Position numbers and translations under genes: made by a program. Source: Stappia sp. (lineage in GTDB: Bacteria; Pseudomonadota; Alphaproteobacteria; Rhizobiales; Stappiaceae). Taken from it: DNA of 64,000 nt. The stretch spans positions 1 through 64,000 of the forward strand of contig PBLF01000030.1 in assembly GCA_002722295.1 (NCBI GenBank), written 5' to 3'. The stretch's first letter is position 1. Each line of letters opens with the position of its first letter. The notes under the pieces were generated by a model. The model saw only the letters and a list, made by a program, of their open reading frames with translations. It was not told where the DNA came from and did no database searches. Positions 12,259-23,102 of this stretch are shown piece after piece.

Positions 12259-14043
12259 ATGACCATCAATCTGAAAATGCCTGATCTCCAGGAGCTGAGG
12301 CCGAGGATTACGGTCTTCGGAGTTGGCGGTGCCGGAGGCAACGCCGTAAACAACATGATCCAGGCCGGTCTGCAGGGCTGCGACTTTGTCGTTGCCAACA
12401 CGGACGCGCAGGCGCTTGCCAGCAATCACGCCGAGCGCGTGGTGCAGATGGGCGTTGCCGTGACCGAGGGCCTGGGTGCCGGGTCGCAGCCCGATGTGGG
12501 CGCGGCGGCGGCCGAAGAGGTCATCGACGAGATCAATGACCACCTGTCGGGTTCGCACATGGTGTTCATCACCGCCGGCATGGGTGGCGGAACCGGCACC
12601 GGCGCCGCTCCCGTGATTGCCCGCGCCGCGCGCGAGATGGGCATTCTCACGGTGGGTGTCGTCACCAAGCCGTTCCAGTTCGAGGGTGCCCGGCGCATGC
12701 GCATTGCCGACTCCGGCATCACCGAGCTGCAGAAGGAAGTCGACACGCTGATCGTCATTCCGAACCAGAACCTGTTCCGGATCGCGAATGCGCAGACGAC
12801 GTTTGCCGATGCCTTCGCCATGGCCGACCAGGTGCTCTATTCGGGTGTCGCCTGCATCACCGACCTGATGGTGAAGGAAGGTCTCATCAACCTCGACTTC
12901 GCCGATGTCCGCTCGATCATGCGCGGCATGGGCAAGGCGATGATGGGCACGGGCGAAGCGTCCGGCGACAAGCGTGCCATGCAGGCCGCGGAAGCCGCGA
13001 TCGCCAATCCGCTGCTCGACGAGACCTCGATGAAGGGGGCTCGCGGCCTGCTCATCTCGATCACGGGCGGCAACGATCTGACCCTGTTCGAGCTGGACGA
13101 GGCGGCGACCCGTATTCGCGAGGAAGTCGATTCCGACGCCAACATCATTCTCGGCGCGACATTCGACGAGAGCCTGGACGGCATCATCCGCGTGTCGGTG
13201 GTGGCAACCGGTATCGACAAGGAACTGCGCGAGGACGTGTCTCCGGCCGAGGCCCGCATGGCGGAACTCACCGAGCGGCTCAAGACGGTCTCCGAGCCGG
13301 CTGCTCCGGCGGAACCGACCCGCGCGCCGCGCGCCGCGGCCCCGGCTCCCCGCCCGGCCGCTCCGGCCCCGCGTCAGGCTGCGGCCGAGCGTATCGAGCA
13401 GGAGCTTTCGATCCCCGAGCCGGTGAAGTCCTCGACCGATCCGGACGTCGAGATCGCACGTTTCTCTCCGGCTCCGGAAATGGTCGCCGACGAGGCTCCG
13501 ATCGCGGATCTGGACGAGAACACGCTCTCAGCTCCGGTGGCCGAGACCCCCGAGGTCGAGCCGTATATTCCGCCGGCGGCGGAAACGGCTCCCCCCCAGC
13601 CGACGCGCATGCCGACCATCGAGGAGTTCCCGCCGGTCGCGCAGCGTGAGATGCGTGCTCATGCCCGCCCGGTCGAGGAGGAGCATCACTCGGAAGAGAA
13701 GCGTCCGATGAGCCTTCTTCGGCGGATCGCGACCGGCCTCGGCCGTCGCGAGGACGACGAGGATGAGTTCGAGGCGCCTGCGCACCATCCGCAGGCCCAG
13801 CAGCCGCAGCAGCAGGCTCCCGCTCCGCGTCAGCCCGAAGCTCCGCGCCAGGCGCCGGTCCAGCAGGCGCAGGCTCCGCGTCCGGCCCAGGCTCCGGCCA
13901 TGCGCCCGGCGGCTCCGCGTCCTGCGGCCCAGGGTGCGTCGGGCCAGCTTGATCTGACCGGCCGCTCCGCGCCTCAGCAGCGCAACCTGTCGGAAGACGA
14001 GCAGCTCGAGATCCCCGCGTTCCTGCGCCGTCAGGCGAACTGA
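12259..14043 (+). CDS. ftsZ: Cell division protein FtsZ with long C-terminal linker
   Basis: Tubulin-like GTPase that forms the Z-ring. The nucleotide-binding fold occupies residues about 14-330, with [23 protein letters not shown] and the tubulin signature [14 protein letters not shown] near residue 107. At 594 aa it is far longer than E. coli FtsZ (383 aa): a Pro/Ala/Gln-rich linker of about 240 residues precedes the conserved C-terminal peptide [10 protein letters not shown] that binds FtsA and other partners. Long linkers are usual in Hyphomicrobiales and Caulobacter. A 110-bp spacer separates it from ftsA, so it may have its own promoter. A strong terminator follows. Confidence 0.98.
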   Translation: MTINLKMPDLQELRPRITVFGVGGAGGNAVNNMIQAGLQGCDFVVANTDAQALASNHAERVVQMGVAVTEGLGAGSQPDVGAAAAEEVIDEINDHLSGSHMVFITAGMGGGTGTGAAPVIARAAREMGILTVGVVTKPFQFEGARRMRIADSGITELQKEVDTLIVIPNQNLFRIANAQTTFADAFAMADQVLYSGVACITDLMVKEGLINLDFADVRSIMRGMGKAMMGTGEASGDKRAMQAAEAAIANPLLDETSMKGARGLLISITGGNDLTLFELDEAATRIREEVDSDANIILGATFDESLDGIIRVSVVATGIDKELREDVSPAEARMAELTERLKTVSEPAAPAEPTRAPRAAAPAPRPAAPAPRQAAAERIEQELSIPEPVKSSTDPDVEIARFSPAPEMVADEAPIADLDENTLSAPVAETPEVEPYIPPAAETAPPQPTRMPTIEEFPPVAQREMRAHARPVEEEHHSEEKRPMSLLRRIATGLGRREDDEDEFEAPAHHPQAQQPQQQAPAPRQPEAPRQAPVQQAQAPRPAQAPAMRPAAPRPAAQGASGQLDLTGRSAPQQRNLSEDEQLEIPAFLRRQAN

Positions 14044-14074
14044 CGCGGGCTGCGACCACAAACCTTCCCTCTCG

Positions 14075-14114
14075 CGGGCGATCCGGTTAACCACCGGATC
14101 GCCCGTTTTCTTTT
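14075..14114 (+). terminator. Rho-independent terminator after ftsZ
   Basis: A perfect 13-bp stem (14075-14087 paired with 14093-14105), a 5-nt loop and a T-rich tract TTTTCTTTT. It begins 31 bp after the ftsZ stop and closes the dcw operon. Confidence 0.95.
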
Positions 14115-14210
14115 GCGCCGCGAAACATCAAGGATTTCCATAGGGTTGCCCCGCCGGATTTCGTTACAGTCCGTAACAAAGCTTTATTTCTGGCCTGCCA
14201 CCCCGAGACT

Positions 14211-14231
14211 GTATGTTCACGCCCAACATAC
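14211..14231. promoter_or_regulatory. Inverted repeat ahead of lpxC, possible operator
   Basis: Perfect 7-bp arms GTATGTT and AACATAC separated by 7 nt lie in the ftsZ-lpxC spacer. A second shorter dyad, GTTAC/GTAAC with a 5-nt gap, lies at 14163-14177. Both fall after the ftsZ terminator and before lpxC, where lpxC control sites would be. Function is inferred from position only. Confidence 0.4.
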
Positions 14232-14324
14232 GGAATCGCCAATCGAGCTGATTCCGCTTCCGCTTCGCCTCGCAGGTGAAGCCCCGCACGCCAGCGGGTT
14301 TTCCGACAGATGGGACATTCAGTC

Positions 14325-15281
14325 ATGAAATCAGGTGCAGATCGGCAGACAACGCTCGCCCGGTCGGTATCCCTTGAGGGGATCGGAGTGCACTCGGGAG
14401 ACCCGGCTGTCGTGACCCTGCATCCGGCGGATGCGAACACCGGCATCGTCTTTTCCGGCCACGATCCGGTGAACAAGCGGGATATCGAGATCCCCGCACA
14501 TTGGCGCGCGGTCAGCGCGACTGCACTTTGCACCGTTCTCGGGGATCCGAAGGCCGGCGGTGTTTCCACCGTCGAGCACCTCATGGCCGCTCTTCGCGGT
14601 CTCGGTGTCGATAATGCCGTGATCGAGGTGGACGGCCCGGAGATGCCGATCATGGACGGCAGTTCCGCTGCCTTCGTCGAGGCCATTGACTCGGTCGGGC
14701 TGCGCCGTCTCGCGGCCGCGCGTCGCTATATCAAGATCAAGCGCACCGTGCGTGTGGATCAGGGATCCGCCTGGTGCGAGCTGCGGCCCCACAACGGCAC
14801 CCGCTTCGACGTGACCATCGACTTCGACGCCGAAGTCATCGGCCGCCAGGCCATGGTCATCGACCTGACGCCGGAGACCTTCCGCGCGGAGGTGGCCCGG
14901 GCCCGCACGTTCGGGTCCGTCCAGGAGGTCGAAAAGCTCTGGGCTCTCGGCTTTGCGCTTGGTTCCTCCCTGGAGAACTCCGTCGCGATTTCCGACGGCA
15001 AGGTGCTCAACCCCGAGGGGACGCGCTGGCGTGACGAGTTCGTGCGCCACAAGATGCTGGATGCTGTCGGCGATCTTGCGCTTGCGGGCTTGCCGATCCT
15101 CGGCGCCTACCGGTCCTACAAGGGCGGACATCGCATGAACCATGCGATCCTCGTCGAGCTTTTCCAGAAGGCCGGGCCGGATGCTTTCGAGATCGTGGAA
15201 GCGGGTCTCGAGGCCGAATCGCGCAACGCAGTTCCCGGTGTGCTCCCGCAGATGGCGCTTGCCGGACACGGTGCCTCCTGA
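14325..15281 (+). CDS. lpxC: UDP-3-O-acyl-N-acetylglucosamine deacetylase LpxC
   Basis: Zn-dependent deacetylase for the first committed step of lipid A synthesis. The 318-aa product shows QTTLARSVSLEGIGVHSGD at the N-terminus, the zinc-ligand segment STVEHLMAALRGLG, MPIMDGSSAAFVEAI, and the C-terminal zinc and catalytic stretch FVRHKMLDAVGDLALAG. Two in-frame ATGs, 14310 and 14325, are possible; I chose 14325 because GGGA sits at a good distance from it and the family starts close to this residue. It follows ftsZ, as is common in Gram-negatives. Confidence 0.96.
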   Translation: MKSGADRQTTLARSVSLEGIGVHSGDPAVVTLHPADANTGIVFSGHDPVNKRDIEIPAHWRAVSATALCTVLGDPKAGGVSTVEHLMAALRGLGVDNAVIEVDGPEMPIMDGSSAAFVEAIDSVGLRRLAAARRYIKIKRTVRVDQGSAWCELRPHNGTRFDVTIDFDAEVIGRQAMVIDLTPETFRAEVARARTFGSVQEVEKLWALGFALGSSLENSVAISDGKVLNPEGTRWRDEFVRHKMLDAVGDLALAGLPILGAYRSYKGGHRMNHAILVELFQKAGPDAFEIVEAGLEAESRNAVPGVLPQMALAGHGAS

Positions 15282-15513
15282 AGATTGTGAGGCGGGGCCC
15301 ACGTCGGGCCAATGGGCTGACCTGCCCTCGAAAGGGCCTGCGTGTGGCCAATCCTGACGGCGGCCATAAAAAAGCGACAAATCTCACCCACATGGCGTGA
15401 CGTCTGGCGGGTTTATCCGTTACAAGACGGTGCCTGAGCGTCCGGGGTTCGTGCCGTGACGCGTGGCCAGTGAGCGGTGCGACAGGACCGAGTCCAAGGA
15501 GAGCAGGCGGCTT

Positions 15514-16380
15514 ATGGTGGGTGAGTACAGGACCGGAACCGGTAAAATGACATTCCGGACGCGGCGCGGATCGCGTGTCGCGCTGGTCGCACTCTCGGCC
15601 TTGGTGCTTTCCGCCTGTTCCTCGACCAAGGACGAGGACGAGTTCGTTGGGGACACTACTCCGCCGGCGGTGCTCTTCAATGAGGGCCTTGCCCTGCGCC
15701 AGGAAGGGCGCCTTACCGACGCTCGCACCAAGTTCGAGCAGATCGACAAGCAGCACCCCTACTCGGAGTACTCGCGCAAGGCGCTGATCAATCTTGCCTA
15801 TCTGAACTACTCGCAGGGCAAGTACGCCGAGGCGATCACGTCCGCCAAGCGGTTCACGACGCTTTATCCCGGCAGTGAGGACAGCGCCTACGCGCTCTAC
15901 ATCATCGGTCAGTCGTACAACAAGCAGATCCCGGACGTCACGCGCGACCAGGAGATGACGCAGCGCTCTCTCGCGGCCTTCTCCGAGCTCGTGCAGCGGT
16001 ATCCCGACAGCGAATATGCCGAGGATGCACGCGCCAAGATCCGTGTCGCGCACGATCAACTGGCGGGCAAGGAGATGGAAGTCGGACGCTATTATCTGAA
16101 GCGCCGGCAGTACATTGCCGCCATCAACCGCTTCAAGGTGGTTGTGACGAATTACCAGACGACCCGCCATATCGAGGAAGCGCTCTACCGTCTGACGGAA
16201 GCCTATTACGCGCTTGGCGTCATCAACGAGGCGCAGACGGCGGCGGCGGTTCTGGGGCACAATTTCCCCGACAGCCAGTGGTACAAGGATGCCTACAGCC
16301 TCCTGAAGACGGGCGGTCATTCGCCGAGCGAGGATTCTGGAAGCTGGATCAGCCGGGCATTCGAGGGTATCTCTCTCTAG
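15514..16380 (+). CDS. bamD: Outer membrane protein assembly factor BamD (ComL)
   Basis: Lipoprotein of the BAM complex that inserts beta-barrel proteins into the outer membrane. A lipoprotein signal (VALVALSALVLSAC, acylated Cys followed by SS) leads into TPR-like helical repeats: LFNEGLALRQEGRLTDARTK, YAEAITSAKRF, ALYIIGQSYNKQ. ATG 15514 has AAGGAG 12 nt upstream and yields a long positively charged n-region. ATG 15547 gives a more normal 24-residue signal peptide but lacks a clear ribosome-binding site, so the true start is uncertain. The mature part is well supported. Confidence 0.93.
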   Translation: MVGEYRTGTGKMTFRTRRGSRVALVALSALVLSACSSTKDEDEFVGDTTPPAVLFNEGLALRQEGRLTDARTKFEQIDKQHPYSEYSRKALINLAYLNYSQGKYAEAITSAKRFTTLYPGSEDSAYALYIIGQSYNKQIPDVTRDQEMTQRSLAAFSELVQRYPDSEYAEDARAKIRVAHDQLAGKEMEVGRYYLKRRQYIAAINRFKVVVTNYQTTRHIEEALYRLTEAYYALGVINEAQTAAAVLGHNFPDSQWYKDAYSLLKTGGHSPSEDSGSWISRAFEGISL

Positions 16381-16466
16381 GAAGAGATCCCGTCGGCCAG
16401 TCTGGCCCGACCCGTCGCTTTCGCGCATTTTGCGCTGGCTCCACACATGGTCCGGTTCCCGCTTGC

Positions 16467-18143
16467 ATGCTCGCCACGCTTGCCATCCGCGATATCGTGC
16501 TGATCGACAGGCTCGATCTGGAGTTTGCGGACGGAATGTCCGTGCTCACTGGCGAGACCGGAGCGGGAAAGTCCATCCTTCTCGACGCCCTTAGCCTCGC
16601 GCTGGGTGGCCGTGGAGATGCCGGCCTTGTGCGAAACGGGCAGTCCCAGGGCCAGGTGACGGCCGCCTTCGACGTGCCGATGAGTCATCCGGTCCGCAAG
16701 CTTCTTGCCGACAACGACCTCGAGGCCGATGGGGATGTCATCCTGCGCCGCGTCCAGGCTGAAGACGGGCGGAGCCGGGCTTTCATCAACGATGCGCCGG
16801 TAAGCGTTGCCTTGCTGCGGCAGGTTGGAAGCCAGCTTGTCGAAATCCACGGACAGAACGACTCACGCGCCTACACCGATCCCGCCGAGCATCGCAGGCT
16901 GCTCGACATGTTCGCCGGTGCCGAAGGCGCAGCAGCGAAGGTCGCGAACGCCTATCGCGAGCTGAGGGCCGCCGAGCGCGGGCTCAGGGAGCAGGAGGAG
17001 CGGATCGAGGCGGCTCGGCGGGAAGCGGATTTCCTGCGTTCGGCTTCCGAGGAACTCGCAGCGCTCGCCCCTCAGGAGGGCGAGGAGGAGCAGCTTGCGG
17101 GGCTGCGCCATGACATGATGCAGGTGGAAAAGATCGCCACGGACCTCGGCGAGGCATTCGATACGCTGAACGGTTCCGCTTCGCCGATCTCGGAGATCGC
17201 CGCGCTTTGGCGCCGCCTTGAACGGAAAGCCGAACAGGCGCCGGGCATTCTTGGCGCGCCGGTCGGTCATCTGGCCGAAGCGCTCGACAGGCTGGAGGAC
17301 GCCCGTGCAGGCCTCGAGACCGCGCTGCGCGAGAGCGAGTTCGACCCCAAGGCTCTGGAGCAGACCGAGGAGCGGCTCTTTGCCTTGCGCGCGGCGTCCC
17401 GAAAGTTCCAGGTTCAGGTTGACGAACTGCCTGAACTCCAGAAGCGATATCAGGCCGATCTTGCCGCGCTGGATGCCGGCGAGGAGGCTCTGACGGCGCT
17501 TGGGGAGGCGGTAACCAGGGCACGTGAAGCCTATGATGTGGCCGCGTCCGATCTTTCCGGACGCCGTCGCAAAGGCGCCGAGGCCCTTGAAAAGGCGGTC
17601 GCGTGCGAGTTGCCGGACCTCAAGCTTGAGCGGGCGCGTTTCATTGCCAATGTGGACAGCGATCCCGAGGCGCGGACACGTGAGGGCATCGACCAGGTCG
17701 AATTCTGGGTTCAGACCAATCCGGGAACGCGTCCGGGGCCGATGATGAAGGTTGCCTCCGGTGCCGAGCTGTCGCGTTTCCTGCTGTCACTGAAGGTCTC
17801 GCTCGCCGACAAGGGGTCGGCGCCGACCCTGGTCTTCGATGAGATCGATACGGGTGTCGGCGGCGCGGTCGCGGAAGCGATTGGGTCACGTCTTGCGCGT
17901 CTTGCGCAACGGGTCCAGGTGCTTACGGTCACCCACGCGCCGCAGGTTGCGGCACGGGCCGACGGCCATTTCCTGATTTCCAAGGAAGATACGGCCATGG
18001 ACCGGGTCGCGACACGGGTAACGCGGATCGACGTGGGGCATCGGCGCGAGGAGATCGCGCGGATGCTCGCCGGAGCGACGATCACGGAAGAGGCGCGCGC
18101 CGCCGCCGATCGTCTTTTGTCGGATGCCGGTCCCCGCAACTGA
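16467..18143 (+). CDS. recN: DNA repair protein RecN
   Basis: SMC-like ATPase acting early in double-strand break repair. The 558-aa product starts MLATLAIRDIVLIDRLDLEF, with Walker A TGETGAGKSILLDAL near residue 29. A long coiled-coil centre (residues about 150-370) follows, then the ABC signature SGAELSRFLLSLK and Walker B PTLVFDEIDTGVGG. ATG 16467 matches the family N-terminus; the frame upstream overlaps bamD. No clear ribosome-binding site precedes it. It lies 86 bp after bamD on the same strand. Confidence 0.96.
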   Translation: MLATLAIRDIVLIDRLDLEFADGMSVLTGETGAGKSILLDALSLALGGRGDAGLVRNGQSQGQVTAAFDVPMSHPVRKLLADNDLEADGDVILRRVQAEDGRSRAFINDAPVSVALLRQVGSQLVEIHGQNDSRAYTDPAEHRRLLDMFAGAEGAAAKVANAYRELRAAERGLREQEERIEAARREADFLRSASEELAALAPQEGEEEQLAGLRHDMMQVEKIATDLGEAFDTLNGSASPISEIAALWRRLERKAEQAPGILGAPVGHLAEALDRLEDARAGLETALRESEFDPKALEQTEERLFALRAASRKFQVQVDELPELQKRYQADLAALDAGEEALTALGEAVTRAREAYDVAASDLSGRRRKGAEALEKAVACELPDLKLERARFIANVDSDPEARTREGIDQVEFWVQTNPGTRPGPMMKVASGAELSRFLLSLKVSLADKGSAPTLVFDEIDTGVGGAVAEAIGSRLARLAQRVQVLTVTHAPQVAARADGHFLISKEDTAMDRVATRVTRIDVGHRREEIARMLAGATITEEARAAADRLLSDAGPRN

Positions 18144-18152
18144 TCCCCATCG

Positions 18153-20451
<2,299 letters not shown>

Positions 20452-20627
20452 GATGATCCGGCCTTAAGTCTGGCATGTTTTAACATTCGGGTTATTACAT
20501 AGATGCACATCTTCGGGCGTTTCTTGTCCTTTTCATAGATTCATTGCGAGGCGAGTAAGAGAATCTCAAGGTGATGGGCGCAGATATTCTCCGGGGAGGA
20601 TGTTGTTATGTTCGGGGATTTGAAATC

Positions 20628-22955
20628 ATGGTCCGTCGGTTCCTTGGCCTCCCAATCGGCCTTCGCCTGACCGCAATCTGTATCGTTCCCTTGCTGGGGC
20701 TGGTTACGGTGGCGAGCTTCGTTCTGTGGAACACCTACGGTGAAGCGCGCGACAAACGTCTTGTCGCGACAGTCGTCGATCTGGCGCCGATCGTCTCCGA
20801 ACTTGTCCATGAGTTGCAGAAGGAGCGTGGAACCTCGGCCGGTTTCGTCGGCTCAAAAGGGGCATCCTTTGCCGGTGCGATCGGTGGGCAGCGCAGCGCG
20901 ACCGATGCTGCCCTGAAGCGCTTTCGAACCCTCTTGCCGCCATCCGAGGGGATTCTGGCACGCGACTCCTTCGCCCGTCCGCGCAAGGCAGCCGAGCAGG
21001 CGCTGGATCGTCTCCATGAGGCGCGGCAGGGCATCGACACCTTCAGCTTCGGCGTGCCCGACGTGGCCGGCTATTACACGCCGATCATCACGGATCTTCT
21101 GAACATGGTGGCCGGGATGACCGGATACGTCGAGGACGGCCACCTGCTCCGCAGGATGCTCGCCTACAACGCCCTTCTTCAGGCCAAGGAGAGGGCGGGG
21201 ATCGAGCGAGCAATGGGTGCCGCAGGCTTTGGAGCAGGAACCTTCGCGCAGCCGGTCTATCGGAATTTCGTGCGGCTCGGCGCGATGCAGGACGTGTATC
21301 TGGGAACCTTCCGTGCGAACGCGTCGCCCGAAGTGATTGCAACCTTTGAAACGCAGCTTTCCGGCGCGGTCGAGGAGGATGTGGCAAAGCTGCGGGAGAT
21401 CGCTTACGCAGCCCCCTTCGGGGGCGATGTGTCCCAGGTGTCCGGTGCGACATGGTTCAAGACCAGCACGCGGCGTATCGATGCGATGAAGAACGTCGAG
21501 GATGTTCTGGCCGCCGATGTCCTGGCGGTGGCGGATACAGGCGCTTCGCGGGCCTGGACAAGCGTGATCGAGCTTTCCTTGGCGTTGTTCGCAGCAGTGG
21601 CCGTGACGCTTGGCCTTTGCACGGTCGTCTACCGGTCCATCGTGCCGCCGCTTGGTGAAATGGTCGCGCTCATTCGCCGTCTCGCGGCCAATGACACCGC
21701 GATCGAGATTTCCCATACCGAGCGGAAAGACGAAATCGGCGCCATCGCCGGCGCGGTCGCGATCCTGCGTGAGAATGCCGTGGAGCGGATCGGACTGGAG
21801 AAGCGCCTGCAGCAGGAACGTCTGCGTGAGCGCGACCGCCAGTCGGAAATGGAGGCCATGGTCCGCCGGTTCCGTGAAAGCGTGTCCACGACGCTTGGCA
21901 GTGCCGGGAACCAGGCAAGCGAAATGCGCAGTTCCGCGGAAACGCTCGCAACCGGTGCCGGGCAGGCTGCGAATGATGCCGGCTCCGCGTCTCACGCAAC
22001 CGGTACGGCCACGTCGAACATCCAGGTGGTTGCAACTGCGGCTGAAGAACTGTCCGCCTCTGTGGCGGAAATCGCGGGCCAGACGAGCCGGGCGAGAGAC
22101 CTCATGGTCGAGGCGACGGAACGCACGAGCGCGACCAGCCAGGATGTTGCAACGCTTTCCGCTGCCGCCGAGCAGATCGGCACCGTCATGGGGCTGATCC
22201 GGGAGATCGCCAACCAGACCAACCTTCTGGCTCTCAATGCCACCATCGAGGCGGCTCGTGCCGGCGAGGCCGGGCGGGGCTTTGCGGTTGTTGCGGCAGA
22301 GGTGAAGGAACTTGCCGGCCAGACCGCGAAGGCGACCGAGGATATCGCCGAGCAGATTTCCGGTATCCAGAACTCGACCCATCGCACGGTCGAGTCGATT
22401 TCCGGCATTTCGGCCGCGATGGCCGACGTACGAGAACTGACGACGGCGATTGCCGGCGCGGTTGAGCAGCAGCGCATGGCGACCCGTGAAATCGCCAACT
22501 CCGCGGCGGCCGCTTCCGGCGGCACGGAAACAGCGTCACGAGACGTCGGCTCCGTGAGCGAGGCAATCGAACGCACGGCGAGCTTCGCCAATGACGTGAA
22601 CTCGGTCTCGGCCGGTCTCGCGGAGATCACCTTCCAGCTCACCCGCGAGGTCGAGGGGTTCCTGGACGATGTCGGTTCCGATCTCGAGGCGCGGCGCAAG
22701 GCCGTGCGCGAGCAGATGCGCGAGGCGGTGATCGTGACGTCTCTTGGCCGTCGTTACCAGGCCATGCTCGTCGAGGTTCAGGCCGGTGACGTGGTGGTGT
22801 CGTCGCCTGCCGCCATCGAGACGGGGCAGCGCGTCAGCCTCCAGCTGGCCAGCGGCGAGGTGCTGAGCGGCATGCTCGGCAGCGAAGGCACCGGCCGCTA
22901 CCGGTTCGCCGCCGAGGGCGCTCTGAAGGACCTTCAGGAGATGATCGCCGCCTGA
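20628..22955 (+). CDS. Methyl-accepting chemotaxis protein with NIT sensor domain
   Basis: Membrane chemoreceptor, 775 aa from ATG 20628 (GGGGA upstream). Layout: a membrane segment at about residues 10-32; a periplasmic region resembling the nitrate/nitrite-sensing NIT domain ([50 protein letters not shown]); a second membrane segment near 305-330; HAMP; and a signalling domain with the receptor hairpin [20 protein letters not shown]. The last 75 or so residues ([19 protein letters not shown] ... [18 protein letters not shown]) follow the signalling domain and look like a PilZ-type beta barrel. It is probably monocistronic. Ligand assignment is inference from the NIT match. Confidence 0.9.
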   Translation: MVRRFLGLPIGLRLTAICIVPLLGLVTVASFVLWNTYGEARDKRLVATVVDLAPIVSELVHELQKERGTSAGFVGSKGASFAGAIGGQRSATDAALKRFRTLLPPSEGILARDSFARPRKAAEQALDRLHEARQGIDTFSFGVPDVAGYYTPIITDLLNMVAGMTGYVEDGHLLRRMLAYNALLQAKERAGIERAMGAAGFGAGTFAQPVYRNFVRLGAMQDVYLGTFRANASPEVIATFETQLSGAVEEDVAKLREIAYAAPFGGDVSQVSGATWFKTSTRRIDAMKNVEDVLAADVLAVADTGASRAWTSVIELSLALFAAVAVTLGLCTVVYRSIVPPLGEMVALIRRLAANDTAIEISHTERKDEIGAIAGAVAILRENAVERIGLEKRLQQERLRERDRQSEMEAMVRRFRESVSTTLGSAGNQASEMRSSAETLATGAGQAANDAGSASHATGTATSNIQVVATAAEELSASVAEIAGQTSRARDLMVEATERTSATSQDVATLSAAAEQIGTVMGLIREIANQTNLLALNATIEAARAGEAGRGFAVVAAEVKELAGQTAKATEDIAEQISGIQNSTHRTVESISGISAAMADVRELTTAIAGAVEQQRMATREIANSAAAASGGTETASRDVGSVSEAIERTASFANDVNSVSAGLAEITFQLTREVEGFLDDVGSDLEARRKAVREQMREAVIVTSLGRRYQAMLVEVQAGDVVVSSPAAIETGQRVSLQLASGEVLSGMLGSEGTGRYRFAAEGALKDLQEMIAA

Positions 22956-22988
22956 GAAAGGCGGGAGGGCGGATCCATCCGAACAGGC

Positions 22989-23008
22989 GGAGGGGGCGTG
23001 CCCCCTCC
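22989..23008. repeat. GC-rich near-perfect 20-bp palindrome upstream of uvrD
   Basis: Arms GGAGGGGGC and GCCCCCTCC flank a central GT, 34 bp after the chemoreceptor stop and about 95 bp before the UvrD start. No T-run follows on either strand. It could end the receptor transcript with Rho help or bind a regulator. Confidence 0.5.
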
Positions 23009-23102
23009 AAAGCCGGTGTCATGCTGCTATATTGGTCCAAAGAGAGAACGGATTCGCGCGAGGCCGCGCATCCTCCCCCCGGACAGCAAGACACGAGAAT
23101 TC

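Noticed and set aside
15330..15375. TGGCC/GGCCA inverted repeat followed by TAAAAAAG after lpxC as a terminator
   Set aside because: The stem is only 5 bp and the following run is A on the coding strand, not T.
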